Shown piece by piece: positions 1-13,100 of a stretch of 64,000 nt of DNA. The notes beneath the pieces are model-generated. The model worked only from the letters and a program-made list of their open reading frames with translations. It was not told the DNA's origin and made no database searches. The stretch comes from Hysterangium stoloniferum (taxonomy: Eukaryota > Basidiomycota > Agaricomycetes > Hysterangiales > Hysterangiaceae). How positions within the stretch are numbered: position 1 is the first letter of the stretch; the number at the start of each line of letters is the position of its first letter. The DNA lies in contig WHVD01000003.1 in NCBI GenBank assembly GCA_015178975.1, forward strand, positions 868,001 through 932,000, in the 5' to 3' direction. A program made the position numbers and the translations under genes.

Positions 1-3000
1 TCCAATATCATGTCTGGATGCGGTATCCAACAGCCCAGCCAAGGTTTCAACGTCAGACTGTCTAAGGACAACCAATGCAGCATCTTGAAGGTTTCGTTGT
101 GCGTATTCGAGTTCAACAGCTTCTGCGGACGGATTGATAGGCTCGTCGGTGTCAGACGCGACAATCACGCCCACTGCGCCAGCTGTTTTAGCCATGGACA
201 GCTTTTGCAGGAACGTGCATTCACCGCGGTCAACGACCAAAACCACACCGGCGGGCAGATCCTTGTCGTAACTCTGACACCCCATGCGATTAGCTTCGGC
301 GGCACGTATCACGTACACTGGTTCAGGCCCGCTAAATCGCAGGACTTCTTGCGTGTGTCCAGAGCCAACTGTTGGATCTCCTCCAAATAACGCTGTAAAA
401 GCTGTCATAGTACCCTCCTGTGCCACAGCTTCAATATCATAATTGAGTAGAAGTGGCGAGTCCGAAACATCGAGATAGAAGTGTAAACGAACGTCAGGCC
501 GGCGCCGGAGTTGTTTGTCTAATGGGTCCGGTGGCAAATGAAACGATGTATCGTTCAGATATACTTTTTGTCCGGTACGTACAGCAAATTGCCCAACTGC
601 ACAGAACCATTAGTCGATCAGTTCAAACACTGGAACGAGAACATGACAATAAGTACATACTTCTGGTAATATCGTATCCTTTGCCATCCAATCGGGTGGT
701 AATATGTGCTCTAAGCCCAGTCATATTGGTAATGACAAACCCATTATATACTTCATGTAACTTTGTCCGGTCAGGGGATAAATCCTCGTGGGCCCAGCCG
801 CCATCGGAGGATAAAACAAAGTCCATTGACTAACGAAAGTCAGCATAGCGCCTCTTTTTTTTGGCAGAAAGATACATACGAATAAATCTGTCTGTGGTGA
901 TTTACACCAGCCTTCCGACATCCAAAATGCTGCATCGTCTGCTGCAGCTCGGGTATTTTCATCGCTTCCTACGCTAATTCGCGCAAATTCTGCATCATCA
1001 CGAGAGCGTACGGAACTCGCAAGTCCATAGTGGCCATCCATTGGATCTGATGGGTGACGTGTTGGATAATATGCTGGACACTGTAGATTTTCTCCTCGGC
1101 GCAATTGCCTGCGAACTGCGGAAGGGGTATTGATGTGCTCACGGGAAAGAGTGAGTAGATGCCCCTCCGTCGTGAAGATGGTATTCGAATCATCAGTATG
1201 TAATGGATTGTTCTCGTCGAACAGGAGATATAAATACTATACAATATACATGTGTCAAACAAATCAATGCATAGACCATAATTTGAGTACGTACTTTGAG
1301 CGTTTCGCTCAGGACAAACGACTCCATTCTGTCGTCCCGTTTATTGGTCAAAAGACTACCGATCGAAGCCAATCCACAGTCGACTTTGGATCGGGATATG
1401 ATGTCCGATAAAATCCGTTCACCTACATCCAGATACATGAAGTCACCAGTAGCCTGAAAAATCAGCGCTTGAATCAATTATCAAACATAAGTGGAGCGGT
1501 TAAAGTTTTTCGCCCACTTACACGGTATAGAAAATAAGTTGATTCGATAAATTCTTCGGTAGGTTAACACATCGCAAGCACGTAAGAAAACAAGGTATTA
1601 CCGGGGCGGAGGGGGTACTGCCAGGCAGAAGGTAGACGAGTATTTAAATCAAAGACTTCGGGGATACCAGAAAAACGCCGCCATAAATTCCAATCTGAAA
1701 TCATTAGTGGTCAGACGGAGAAGCACGCAGCAGACCATGTACTACATATAAAGTGCGATTTTATGGCATTTTGCACATCACCAGCTAATACCTGTATGAA
1801 CACTTAGTTGGCGTATGGTCTGTAGAATGAAGTTGATCCACCTGAAGGCCACTCCAAAATGAACCGAGAGAATCCGCAGACGCGTAGACCAGGTCTCCAC
1901 TTTTCATACTCACTTGATAGAACTAAATCCAATTCTAAATTAGAAACACAAGTACTCGAAAGAGCTCGCTTACCCAGTACCCCTCCGGCCCGCGATTGTA
2001 ACGCATAATATTGCTATAGGCTTCATTCCACACGTCCAAAAACTCAGTCTCGCCTGCGGTTATCATATCCTACATATTCATCTTGACAGCCCTGCCAGAC
2101 TCACCACTTAAAATATACCACTTTAAGGCGTATTCATAAAAGCTGTCGACTCCAGCACCAATTCCAGTAGAATCTGATAGCCACAACTAAAGACGCGATG
2201 AATAGAAAAAAAAAGCTGTCCAAAAATATTGTCTTACTCCTGTTTTTGCGTTGATAGTGTTGCCAACTAATCCGATGTCAGATCTCCTGTTCCAAATCGC
2301 AAAGAACGCTTTATGTGCCGCTTTCTCAAATCGAAAATCACCCGTCAAGCGGCTCAATACACCGAATTCAATTATTAGCGAGCCAGCTCCAGCAGTGCCT
2401 GTGTTAAAAAAAAAAAAATGTCGTAAAAGCAATAGTGGCGAGAGAGACGCTGGGGACCTACATGTCTCCTGAGACTCCCCGGACAATATCCCGTGCCGTA
2501 AGTTTATCTATAACATTAAAAAAATTTATATATGCTCTCTTGTACGTTGAAAAGCCATACCCGAGCATAAGGAATCCCTGTCGGTGTGTCAAACGCTGGC
2601 AAAAGTCTAACCCCCAGATCATATGCAAGATTTAAAAGCTGTAGAGCATTGGCCAATGAAACAGGTTATAAAGCTAGGCCATACCTCTCCTTTGTACCAC
2701 CTTAAGTGAAATTTGTGCCTAGCATTTGAAGCGAATTGATGGCCGGATAAGAGACCGCCCATGACCCTAATGTTGGTTTCAAATACTTGAGGCCGCGTAT
2801 CAAGATCGAATGAATGAACCGCATTGATTACGTTCTGGACAGCCTGAGCAAACCCTCGACGATCATTCATAACAACAAATGTGTCGAGAGCATCGATGAG
2901 AGTGACGGAGAAATTGCCAGCCACATCGTTGACGACCCAGTCGTTCCTAAATCTTAGTCCATAAATCTCTTTTGGGATTTCCGATGAAGACGAACGGGTC

Positions 3001-3434
3001 ATCGTAGTTTGGTCCTCTACCCACACAGGAGAGAGGTCGTAACTGTGGGATAGTAATGTAACAATCAGTAGATTTTTAATGTATATTTGACATACCTCGT
3101 CCATTGGATATGCTATAATTTGAACTACATCTCAGATCTGGGAAAATGTATTAGATTCTTGCAACCCACCATGTTGCATATAGTTGTCGAATCCGTGAGT
3201 CCACAAATCTCTCACTTTTTCCCTGTACAATATAATAAGTTATCTCATTCCGCTTTATGTATACACATAAGCCTCCAATGCTGACCGGTTTGTTAATTTT
3301 TTCGATGATGTCCAGGGTGACCCAGCTTTTACTTGAGGAGAGGGGTCCCAGAACCATTTACTGTGTACGGGAAACCCCAACGCAAGCAAGCTAAGACAGA
3401 GAATTGTGTGTTTCCACGAAAGCCATAGGCTCAT
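1..3434 (-). CDS. EDEM-type GH47 alpha-mannosidase-like protein with PA domain (3' end cut by window edge)
   Basis: An endoplasmic-reticulum GH47 protein of the EDEM group, which trims or recognises mannose on misfolded glycoproteins and sends them to ER-associated degradation. Read on the minus strand, the chosen ATG at 3434 opens a hydrophobic signal peptide (MSLWLSWKHTILCLSLLALG); a longer frame to 3461 begins with TTG and was not used. Short exons then give REKVRDLWTHGFDNYMQH, LRPLSCVGRGPNYDDP, NDVAGNFSVTLIDALDT, QVFETNIRVMGGLLSGH, TAGAGSLIIEFGVLSRLTG, GIGAGVDSFYEYALKWY and ATGDFMYLDVGERILSD, the ordered GH47/EDEM blocks. The last visible exon (about 450 down to 1) reads as a protease-associated domain (GVVLVVDRGECTFLQKLSMA), the layout of EDEM3-like proteins. 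The C-terminus, including any ER-retention signal, lies outside the window. Introns are about 50-65 bp; the first splits an Arg codon at 3286. The family call is secure; membership of the EDEM3 branch is inferred from the PA domain. Confidence 0.93.
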
Positions 3435-3578
3435 ACCTAATCCACAGAATGTGGTCAGCAAGATATTGGATAGCAGACTACGTGTCCAGGTTTAAATCCT
3501 AATTTGGAATTATAATCATATCACATTTGTTTACATAAGTTCCAGACGTCACTACAAACTCTTAGTGAAACTCAAAAC

Positions 3579-4710
3579 ATGAGCAGGATTTCGAACGTCT
3601 CTAACAAGCTAGGCGAATACATGCTTAAAGGTTATATATTAACAGACGACGGATGCCCCAAGTGCTCTATTCCAATGCTCAGACCGCCTTCTACTAGTAG
3701 CAAGTTCCCACAACATCTATTCTGTAGTCAGTGTCCTGATGAAGTGCCCCACGGTGCGTATCCTACATCTTCGTATTTTACGCCCCTATAATGAGATTAA
3801 TGGTTATAATCAGCACTCGAGAAAGAATCAGCTTCAAGTATTTCAAGTGGTTCAACTGCGGAATTGTCGTGTGTTTCGACAGCTCCTACTGAGATCTCTA
3901 GTAGTTTAAGTTCTCCAACGTTTGCTCCACCACCAGTTACACAACACACACTGCAAAGACGTGCTCAGTCAGACATGGCGTCTGCCGAGATAGGCAAACG
4001 GATGCTGCGTGGATGGGCAATGTTAGCTGAGGAATGTCCGAACGAGTCGTGCTATGGTGTCCCATTAGTTCGTCCTCCACTCCCTGGGAAGGACAAGGAT
4101 CCTAAGAAGGTAGTTGTATATGTGTAATTAATCTTATGTGTGTTCCTGATTTTTCGCAAAAACCTTCGTGACAGGAGTGTGTAGTTTGCGGAGGTATCTA
4201 TATATACGAATACGATACATTTGGACAGCGTGTTCTAATCCCAGCTATCCCACATCCTCCTATCCCTGTCAATGTTCAAGAATTATCGCATATTGATAGC
4301 AACCCCAGCACAATCGCCAGTGAATCCGCTACGGCCAATCCATACGTGCGTTTGACCATCTAGCTTGATATTAATATCCTAAACTTCGACCTTTCTTTCT
4401 AGGAGAGAACTCGCATATTGAATGAAAAAACGGCTGGCCAAGAAGCACTGACTGTAAGCCATTATCATATATCGCTACGAGTGAGCTGAAATGGCATTAG
4501 AGCCAAGTTTCTGCCACAATTTCGACTCTCAATTCTACCATCTCGTCATTAGAACAAGCACTTCACTCGCTAGCACATCGTTTGTCTGCGTTAAGTGGCC
4601 AAGCCCCTCCCGATCATATAAAAATGGGAGAGGTCGCAATTAGTATTGAGCAGGTGACAAATACTCTGAGAGCTGTGAAGTTCTTACACTTCCAGGAGGG
4701 TAGACTATGA
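3579..4710 (+). CDS. Double zinc-ribbon protein of the ZNRD2/SSSCA1 (autoantigen p27) family
   Basis: The protein carries two copies of the Auto_anti-p27 module. The first exon gives LGEYMLKGYILTDDGCPKC followed by FCSQCP; a second copy starts at about 3985 with GKRMLRGWAMLAEECP, continues PLVRPP and ends across an intron with ECVVCGG and a Tyr-rich tail. Each copy has the leading helix (K/R-ML-x-G-W/Y) and paired cysteines that should bind zinc. The last exon encodes a Ser/Leu-rich helical stretch (STLNSTISSLEQALHSLAHR) and ends TNTLRAVKFLHFQEGRL at a TGA at 4708-4710. The ATG at 3579 is the first in frame and heads the conserved helix. The family is small and poorly understood; links to mitotic or centromere proteins come from the human member. 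At least four introns interrupt the gene. It is divergent from the EDEM gene, with about 145 bp between the two starts. Confidence 0.85.
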
Positions 4711-5424
4711 AACTTCGCCATACGTATATTGTGGTTTGAAAAACTGGATGCAAATACATCTGAATAGGCTTTCTCGAGTTCTTAAAACCAGCCTCTATTT
4801 ATGTAGTCATCTCCAGATCACTTCACCAGAGTTAAGCGTACTTCTAGGATCCCTATTCGCTGGCCAATATGGTAGCTTGCCATAGATTAGTAGTACTAAA
4901 GGAAAGTCTAGGTAGTCTACATAAAATTTTCTCTGGACATTCCCAAATTCCTGATGTGACATGAAATCCAACGCTGGGTGCGACAAATAGATGATATAGC
5001 AGGACACTTATCCGAACCTGTTATGATCTGAGACTTACACGTGCCTGAGAGTGTGTGTGGCGGACTCGGAGTGACCCAGAGCAATACTCGAGGTGTACCA
5101 CGAGTACAGACTAACCTTTTGTTCCTTTGTTCAGCCTTTATTTCTTTGTTTTACAATGTCTTGCCGATTTAGTCTTTGCCTCCCATTGTTCTTTCTCGTA
5201 ACTACCTGCAGTCCTAACCGTTTGTACCTCATGATCAGTCGATTTTCCTCTTTGTGTCCACTGTGGTAGCCACCCATGAATTAGTCATTTACCCCCCACG
5301 GTAGCATACTAATATAATACGTTTGAGTAGATATAGAACCGAGAGACAGCAGATGCGTGCCTTCGCTGCTGTATATAGATGGAATAAAAAGACAAGGATA
5401 ATTGTTTTAAGATATCACATAGTG
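4711..5424. other. Intergenic, no gene recognised
   Basis: This 0.7-kb stretch between two convergent genes shows no reading frame with family motifs on either strand. It holds a T-rich segment near 5120-5160 and short repeats of GTGTGTGTGG type near 5050. An old retroelement remnant cannot be excluded, but I could not find paired ends or a target duplication. Confidence 0.5.
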
Positions 5425-6952
5425 TTATATACCTTCCCCGTCGTCAAGCTCGCTGGCGAGTAGTTCTACTTTACTCCTATATGTCTGTGTACGACCCTCA
5501 ACAACCGCTTCGAGTACTCGTAACTGCCACTTTAATCGCTTGGTCAACATACGAGATATTGCTTGACGATTACTTTGTAGACGCTCAACAAATGCCTAAA
5601 AGTATTTAAGAATCAAAGGTTTTCTTTAAAAATTTAATGCCAAACCGACTTTATAAATTCGATCATCTCGGGCAAAATAATATGACTGAAAGTTGGTCAA
5701 TGACATTATGATGACGATACAAGAATGTCGCAAATGCTTACCGGTATAGGTTCGCCTCCAATCACATTTGAAGCACTAGTCCAAGCTGCTAATATGAGCA
5801 GATCAACGGTGGCATTGGCAACACTGTTGAACCGTCGATTGCAGTTAAGTGGCTGCGATCTATACCAGCCACTAAGGACTTACTAGTCTTCCAATGCGGC
5901 TATGGAAGCAGCCTTCCCTAACTCCTTTGTTGCAAACTTTCTCACAGCCTGCTCAGCTGCTTGCACAGGTTTGCCTTCAGTTCCTGTACGTAGTGCAAGT
6001 GCAACGGTCGATGTTTGTGCCCAAACCCACTTGTCACCTTCACTCATGATCAGGCATTGCATAAAAGACGCGATCAAATCGCCTTGACTCTGCTGTAAAC
6101 CGTAGTCAATCGCCAGCTTAAGATTCATGCCTAAATTATAAGTCAAGTTCAGAATGACAGACCCAAAATTACAAAAATGATACATACGTAGGGCTTTCAA
6201 AAGACTTTTAGTGCGTGCATTTTGAAGGTCTGCATCCTCCAAATGATTGACAAATCGACTTAATGCACCAACAAGCAAAATAGCAACATCCCGATGACTT
6301 TGACCAATCCTCATTGCATGGAGAAGAGGTGTAGCATCTCCAGTGCGACGTAATAAGAGCTAGATAGGTACATAAGCGTTGCATAGTAAAATTTTCAATG
6401 ATATTAAACGAACATGAAATGCTCGGTCTCTAAAAATAAATACCAAGTTTTACAACTACAATACAAAAAGAGATGATGCGAACATACCGTACTTCCATGA
6501 GAAAGACAATGTCCTTCCGCTCGACCGCGCGAAGCACTTCAAATGGCTGCGGCTCCTTCCAATTTGTAGTACTTACGTCCCGGATAGGTCCATCTGTGTT
6601 ACTAGTAGATGTGAAAGAGCCTTCTGATGTTCTGGATAGTCTGCGAGAGAGACGAGGTGAGGTGGGCTCGTCTAAGGCTGGTGACTCAAGTGTGGGAGAA
6701 GAACTACGACGACGAAGCTGTCGGACCAAGGCTTTCGAAACACCATATTCTGCTTCACGTTGCATAAAGGCTAATAATTAATAAATCAACTGGAAGGTAT
6801 TATAGAAAGATATTATCAATGAAACACAAACCGATCGTTGGTAAACGGACAGGCAAGCATGGCAGCTGACGCACTGGCTCACGAAAAATCTGGGATTTGG
6901 GAAAACTATCCTCTCCATCAAGACACGAGATAATATATCCGTTATTGAACAT
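5425..6952 (-). CDS. Conserved helical protein of unknown function
   Basis: I do not recognise a named family. Minus-strand exons join cleanly: an N-terminal exon from ATG at 6952 (MFNNGYIISCLDGEDSF...), a Ser/Arg-rich low-complexity stretch (RRRSSSPTLESPALDEPTSP, then SRRLSRTSEGSFTSTSNTDG), then a helical core with FEVLRAVERKDIVFLMEVR, MRIGQSHRDVAILLVGALS, LLKALR, NLKLAIDYGLQQSQGDLIAS, GDKWVWAQTSTVALALR and AVRKFATKELGKAASIAALE. After a GTAAGT intron the frame continues ANATVDLLILAAWTSASN. A tiny exon (SYYFARDDRIYK, about 5670-5705) follows, and the last exon ends KRLKWQLRVLEAVVEGRTQT...LDDGEGI with TAA at 5425-5427. Phases agree at every junction, and the core has the look of purifying selection, so it is a real gene. 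The core resembles helical-repeat scaffolds; that is only an impression. It is divergent from the Dicer gene, sharing a 208-bp promoter region. Confidence 0.8.
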
Positions 6953-7160
6953 AGCAAGAGGACCGAAAAGTGTTCACAGTCCAGGCCAGCCTTGACATTC
7001 CTGGATCCAGCTCCGTAGGAGGTGGCAACTGGCGCTTATGTGAGTTACTTGAAGCGGACAATAAGCACCTAATCTTTGTCTAATCTGCTTTCCATCACCA
7101 CTTCTCAGTTTCTGCTCCCTCTATATTCTAACAGTATTAAGCTGTTCTCTGTCTTAATCA
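6953..7160. promoter_or_regulatory. Shared divergent promoter of the unknown gene and Dicer
   Basis: Only 208 bp separate the two opposite ATGs, so both core promoters and 5' leaders must lie here. A pyrimidine-rich stretch (about 7085-7160, with TCTATATTCTAAC) precedes the Dicer ATG. No specific factor site was recognised. Confidence 0.5.
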
Positions 7161-10100
7161 ATGTTCAATATCTGGAAGCAGGCCTGGCGTAATGGAGAAT
7201 CTTCTAGAGCTGAAAGCCCAAGTGAAACCACATTTGACGAGTCTGTGGCTCGATGGAATCCTGACGCAGCCCCGGTTCCCGCCGATACTCAGACAACGGT
7301 GGATGAGGATCCGACTAATACTACTGTCAATACTGCTAGAAAACGCCCTAGAGCTGATGAGGAGAAGAAATTGCCTGGTTTGATCGATGGCGTTACGACA
7401 CCCGATAGCAAACGACCTAAGAATGAAACATCTGGGGACGGGACGAAAAAGGATTCTGTTGCTTACTATCTCCCCGAAATTCTGGATGAAAATCTTGATT
7501 TGGTATCTGAGTCTGACGCGGCGCAGGTTTCGACTGTTTCGCAGTCTTATATTGACGAAGTTTCCGAACGCGCTCGGAAAATAAACAGTGAGCATGGTAA
7601 GTCAACGAAGTCAATCTTATAATAATCACTATGATAGCCTTGGCTGTTCTGGACACTCTTGAGCGTAAGTGCCATATTGCGAATAGTCGTTTTATGGTAG
7701 TAATGTCGATTAAACAGAAAAGAGCGCCATTATTATGAATCTTCTGGCATGGTCTGTTGAGGTAGAAAAATCCAGGAGGCAGAAGGGTTTGTCTAGGCGT
7801 GTGGCGCTTCTGGTTGTAACGTTGGTTCTATTTCTTCACCTATCCAAGACGGCGACGCAACTAACCTGGCATATGCAGACACAACGCACTAGCAGAAGAT
7901 CAACCGCAGATTTTGCGACATACTGAACCCTTCAATATTGGGGCCTTCGGCGATCTTTGGCAGTGCTCCGCGGCAGATCCTTGGGCAGATCTCTTGCATA
8001 AAGATCTTGTTATGGTTTCAGCGAAGGTAGGGTACACTGTATATACGCAAACGACGCTAATGAGCAGTTGATCTTAATATAGGCCTTTTTGGATTCTCTT
8101 CTACGTAATCAACTCTCTCTGGCGCAAGTAAATCTGATCATTTTGGACGATGCCCATACTGCTGGCGACCCTCACCCCATGGCTCGTATTATGCTTGAGT
8201 TCTACAGATCTGCTCTTCGCGATGAAAGGCCTCGTATACTCGGTATCATTACCCCAGCTATTGATACGAAATTTTATTACGACGTAAGTATTCTTAAGCT
8301 TGAGAAACTGCTGGATGCGACGGTGGCTGGTATCTCCTCTGAAATGCGAGATGAGGTGATGGCATTACCCGATAAACCCAACGAATTGGTGATTTTCTAC
8401 GACCCTCATCTGCAGATGGGAAAAGTCGATACACCATTACTACGACAACTTCGCCAGATAGATCCAACTATGGAGTGCTTTAGAAAGCAATTCAAAGGTG
8501 CAAAGCATGTGTATGTACTGTTTTCATTCTGTACTTGATGGCATTTAAGTTTCTCTCAGTGGACACGAGCTCGGATCGTGCGCTAGTGATCTTGTCTGGC
8601 GAAAAGCTTTGCGAGAGATGGATGATTCCGACCTCATCCATGTCGATGATGATGACGAGGATCATCCGGAACAGGATCCTACAATAAGGGCTGCTAAGAT
8701 CCAACAAAGGGTCCGGAACACTGTCAAAAACTGGATATTTGCTATGCCCAATCTTGACTACACCTCTCGGGGCTATAACGTCACACCTAAGCTTGTTAAG
8801 CTTGTCCAAATTTTGAAAGCTTGCGAGCCTCAAGGTGACGGTTTTCGTGGTATCGTATTCGGTAAAATTGAACCACATGACCTAAATAAATCATTGTACT
8901 TACTGGTATCTGCCAGTACAACGAAGAGTCGTCGCGCATGCATTATTGGATATCTTGCGAGTCTTAAGCGATTATTTGGTTTTCCTTCGCCCTCAAGTAA
9001 TAACTGGTCATGGACCGTTCATGGACCCACACGCTCAGGTTTGGCTTTATTATTATTTTGTTTCGGATTCTAATTATATATGTGGTGTTGGTAGCAAGAC
9101 CTTTTGGAAGATTTCCGTATTGGAAGTACAAATCTATTAATAGCCACCAAATTTGCTGAAGATTTGGAAGTTCCTGCATGTTCTTGTGTCATTAGGCAAG
9201 TGAAAGGCAGCTGGATACCCCACTTTAGTAACTTCTGATGATTTGCCATCACTAGATTTAACATATTTGAAAGTCAAGTTTCGTATGCCTATGCTCGCGC
9301 CAGGTGTCGGGGTGGCGATAGTCATTTGATTCACATGGCTGAGAGAGGGAATGATGTGCATCGTCGCGTTTTGTCAGACATAGCGAAGTTGGATAAGCGA
9401 ATGCAGAAATGGGTTGATTCGATAGTGGATAGTCCCGAAAGCTCTGCTCCACCATCATCGCTAAGTGAGACACCAGATCCATATCGCTCCGACAGCGATG
9501 ATGAAGAGGACGAAGGTGATGCCTTTGTAAAAGATCCCACTACCAGCGGGCGCATACATGCTTATAATGCTACCACGGTCATTTACCGCTTTGCTGCCTC
9601 AGTGAATGGAAATACGGACGAATCACTATCCTCTCGCCCACTTTTCGAGTTTCAACAGCTGCGTGGATATGGGTCACGCAATATGCACATATGCACAGTC
9701 ATCTTACCTCCTGGGTCTCCTATCCGAACCGTATCTGGTCCACCTTATCCAACTCAGTCTGCTGCCAGACGCGCTGCTTGTTTGCAGGCATGCGAAGAGC
9801 TTTTCTACAAGGGATACCTGGAATATAAGCTCTTTCCCCGTCCTCCCCCTGTAACTGTGCGGCAACAACGAGAAAGCTACGTATCTCCCGCCATGCTTGA
9901 AGAAGTAAGTGATAAAGATGATGATGATGCATATCTCTCGAAACAAAAGACTTCGGGGACACGTAGTTATCCCCGTCGGCAGCCCGACTTTTGGGTTAAT
10001 TCAGTTGGAGTATTTCATGGTCGTCTTTATCCTACTGCCATCAGTATTGAGGGATATGATGATCCTTTGAGCCCCCACCAGCCGTTGCTTATCCTGACTC

Positions 10101-13100
10101 GCCTTCCGTTGCCCCCTATCGAAAGCTTCAAGCTATTTTTCACAGGTGTTGCACGTAACGTTCACTTCCAAATCGGGGCACCCTTCGATGTGAGCGAGGA
10201 GCAATTAAATCTACTCCACAAGTACACGCTACGCGTATCTCGAACTGTGGCTAATAAACCATTTATCTGTAAATCAGACGAGCTTGTTTACTTTATTGCG
10301 CCCTTAGATTCGCAGTGGAATTCCCCAGATTCGTCCGTCCATAAATGGTATCTGCCTGATCTTGCTAGCCACATCCCCTGGCACCTGGTGGCTTCTGCGG
10401 CGGCGAATTGGGTGGTTGCTCTCAATAGGGACTCAGTCGAGAGTCTTGTTGAAGATATTCGCGACGCTGTAATTCAGGACAGATGGGTTGAATTTACTCG
10501 TCGTTATGAAGCTGTCGCTGTTCGTCCAGATCTTAATCCTTTGTCTAAGCCCGACGATAGCCCTGTCAGTTTGGTACCTTTAAAATTACTCCTATGCACT
10601 GATGAGTATTATGTAGCGTGAAGCGCATTACGAAAATTTGGTTGAGTACTGCAAAGCACGACGTAAAGGGTTTGAAGGCTTGGAGGACTATGACCAACCA
10701 CTGATCGAAGTTTCGCGCCTCCCTATCGTCACAAACCTCCTTAATCCAACTTCCCGACCAGCTGCAGAGTCGAAGAAGAATCCCGCTAAATGCAAGTTTC
10801 GCCGTGCTGTGTCAATTGGGTACTTCACTTAATTGGTTTATTAGATCTGATTCCGGAGCTATGCTGCCGTTTGACTCTTCCCGCCAGGTATGCCACCCTT
10901 GAGCTTGATTTTCCTCACCTACTTATATTATACTCAGCACGCTGCGTATGGCCCTATTACTACCTTCAATCACACGTAGATTGGACGATATTTTATTGGT
11001 CAAAGAGCTTAATGCGAAGTTTTTCGACCATTGTATCGCTGAACACTTTCTACATGCTGCTATTTCAGCACCCTCAGCCAGTGTCGAATTTGATTACGAA
11101 CGGTTAGAGTTATTAGGTAAAGTCCTTGTAAATCCATGAGTTTCATTTCTAAAAGAAAGGCAAGGGGATGCGTATTTGAAATATCTTTCTTCAATCTATC
11201 TCTTTGTCACAAATCCAACGCTGCATGAAGGCGCCTTACATATTGCGAGACAACGCATCATTAGCAATAGGTCCCTATTAAAAAATGCGGATCGTAGTGG
11301 CTTACCGCAATATATCCAATCTAAGCCGTTTACATCCAAAGCTTGGCAGCCCCCGAATTTCAGAGTTTTCCGCCCGCCACGACCTATCATTCCGGATGAA
11401 GAATACCATGATCCTGACGAAGATGCCCAAGTGGTTCCAAATCCTGATGTTTCAACGAATGAACCTAAGCAGGACCATGTACTCGCGGCTGCAGCAGATA
11501 CCCCACAGGCTGTTACTCATACCGATAGAAATTCGCCATCGCTTAACTCAAATCTAACCAACAATGTCCAAACAACAGTGAAGGACAAGATTCCTACTTC
11601 AACAATAGTTTCAACTTGCACGCGGGATCGCCCTATGCCTATCAGCAAGAAAGCTAAACGGACACAGGACGATATAAACGTGCAATGGCTTGGCGATAAG
11701 GTAATATGATTACGATTAACTATAGCGAACGTTGCTCAAGATATTTATTCAAGGGAGTCGCAGATGTGGCAGAAGCCATAATCGGCGCGGCCTATATAAC
11801 GGCGGGGAGGGAGGTGGCTTTGCGCGTTACAAAGGCTATGAACATCCCGGTACCACACATAGATCGGTGGACTGATTTCGCGAGGAAAACCTTAGCACCC
11901 CCTCCTGATGTCTCGGCACCTTTAAAACCTGGAACCGTGGAGCATCTCGAAGAGGCCATTGGTCATTCTTTTAAGAGACCTCATCTGTTGGCACAAGCTT
12001 TGGTGAGTTTGTCAATAGCCTGGTTGGTCTCTTCTTGGGATACTTACCTTCCATAGACACATGCCTCCATTCAGGGTCACGAGACGACATGCTATGAACG
12101 ACTCGAATTTATTGGTGATGCTATCCTTGATTTCCGTATGTCACCCAGATTCCTTCTATTCGGACGCTGATACAATACAAACTCCTGAATTTTCAGTGGT
12201 AATCCGGTATATTTTTAATAGGGACGGTCAGCTCAGTCCTGGGGCCTTGACGTTGCTAAAGGTAAGAAAATTTTACGTAAAACTTGCCTTTGTGTTAATC
12301 AGGGTAGGGGGCTATGGTCTCTAATTCTACCTTGGCTGCTGTTTGCGTGTATTCTGGCGTGCATGAGCACCTCATATTCGAATCACATAGTATCGCTTCC
12401 AGCATTCAAGCGTACTCCGAACTTTTAGACAGCGCTCGTAAAGCGGATGAAGCGCGAGCGAAAATCGAGGGGAGATTACCTGGACAATACTGGGTGGATA
12501 TAGAGCAACCAAAGGTTATTTACTGATACATTTGGAACATTAATCTTGCTAACTTTCCCGGAGGTTTTATCCGACGTCTTGGAATCCGTAATGGGAGCCA
12601 TTTATGTGTCAGATAATTTCTCACCTGAAGGAGTCGAAGCATTTTTCGATAGCGTCCTAAAGCCATTCTTTGATCGGCACATCACTTTGAGAACTCTATC
12701 CCACCACCCAACCAAAATTCTGTTCGAGCTTTTCCAATCTAGAGGCTGTCAAGAATTCTTAATCGATAAGCATTCTGATTCAGAAACGCCTGGGTTTGTG
12801 ACCTGTGACGGTGGGATACACATTTTCGATCGATACTGTTCTTTATACTCACGCATCAAATTTCAGTGGTTTGCCATGATATAATCCTTGCGAGCGCCGA
12901 GGACCCAACGGCCCAGTTTGCTGCCCGCAAGGCATCATTCCTAGCACTGGATGCCTTAGAAGGGGATGTCGAGTTTATGTCCCGGACTTGTTCTTGCAGA
13001 AGTATAAACGAAGCGAAGAAGGCGGCAAAGAAAGCTGCCACAAAGAACGTGCCAGAATTCGACGAAGCAGAGGCAGATCTTGAGATGAGAATAGTGGAAG

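Noticed and set aside
10..833. Plus-strand frames of 126 codons over the left edge
   Set aside because: They lie antisense to the PA domain and late GH47 exons of the EDEM-like gene, which have clear family motifs; the plus frames have none.
4711..5424. Possible solo LTR near 5040-5400
   Set aside because: LTR-like composition (TGTGTGTGG stretch, T-rich tail) but no paired TG...CA ends and no target duplication found.
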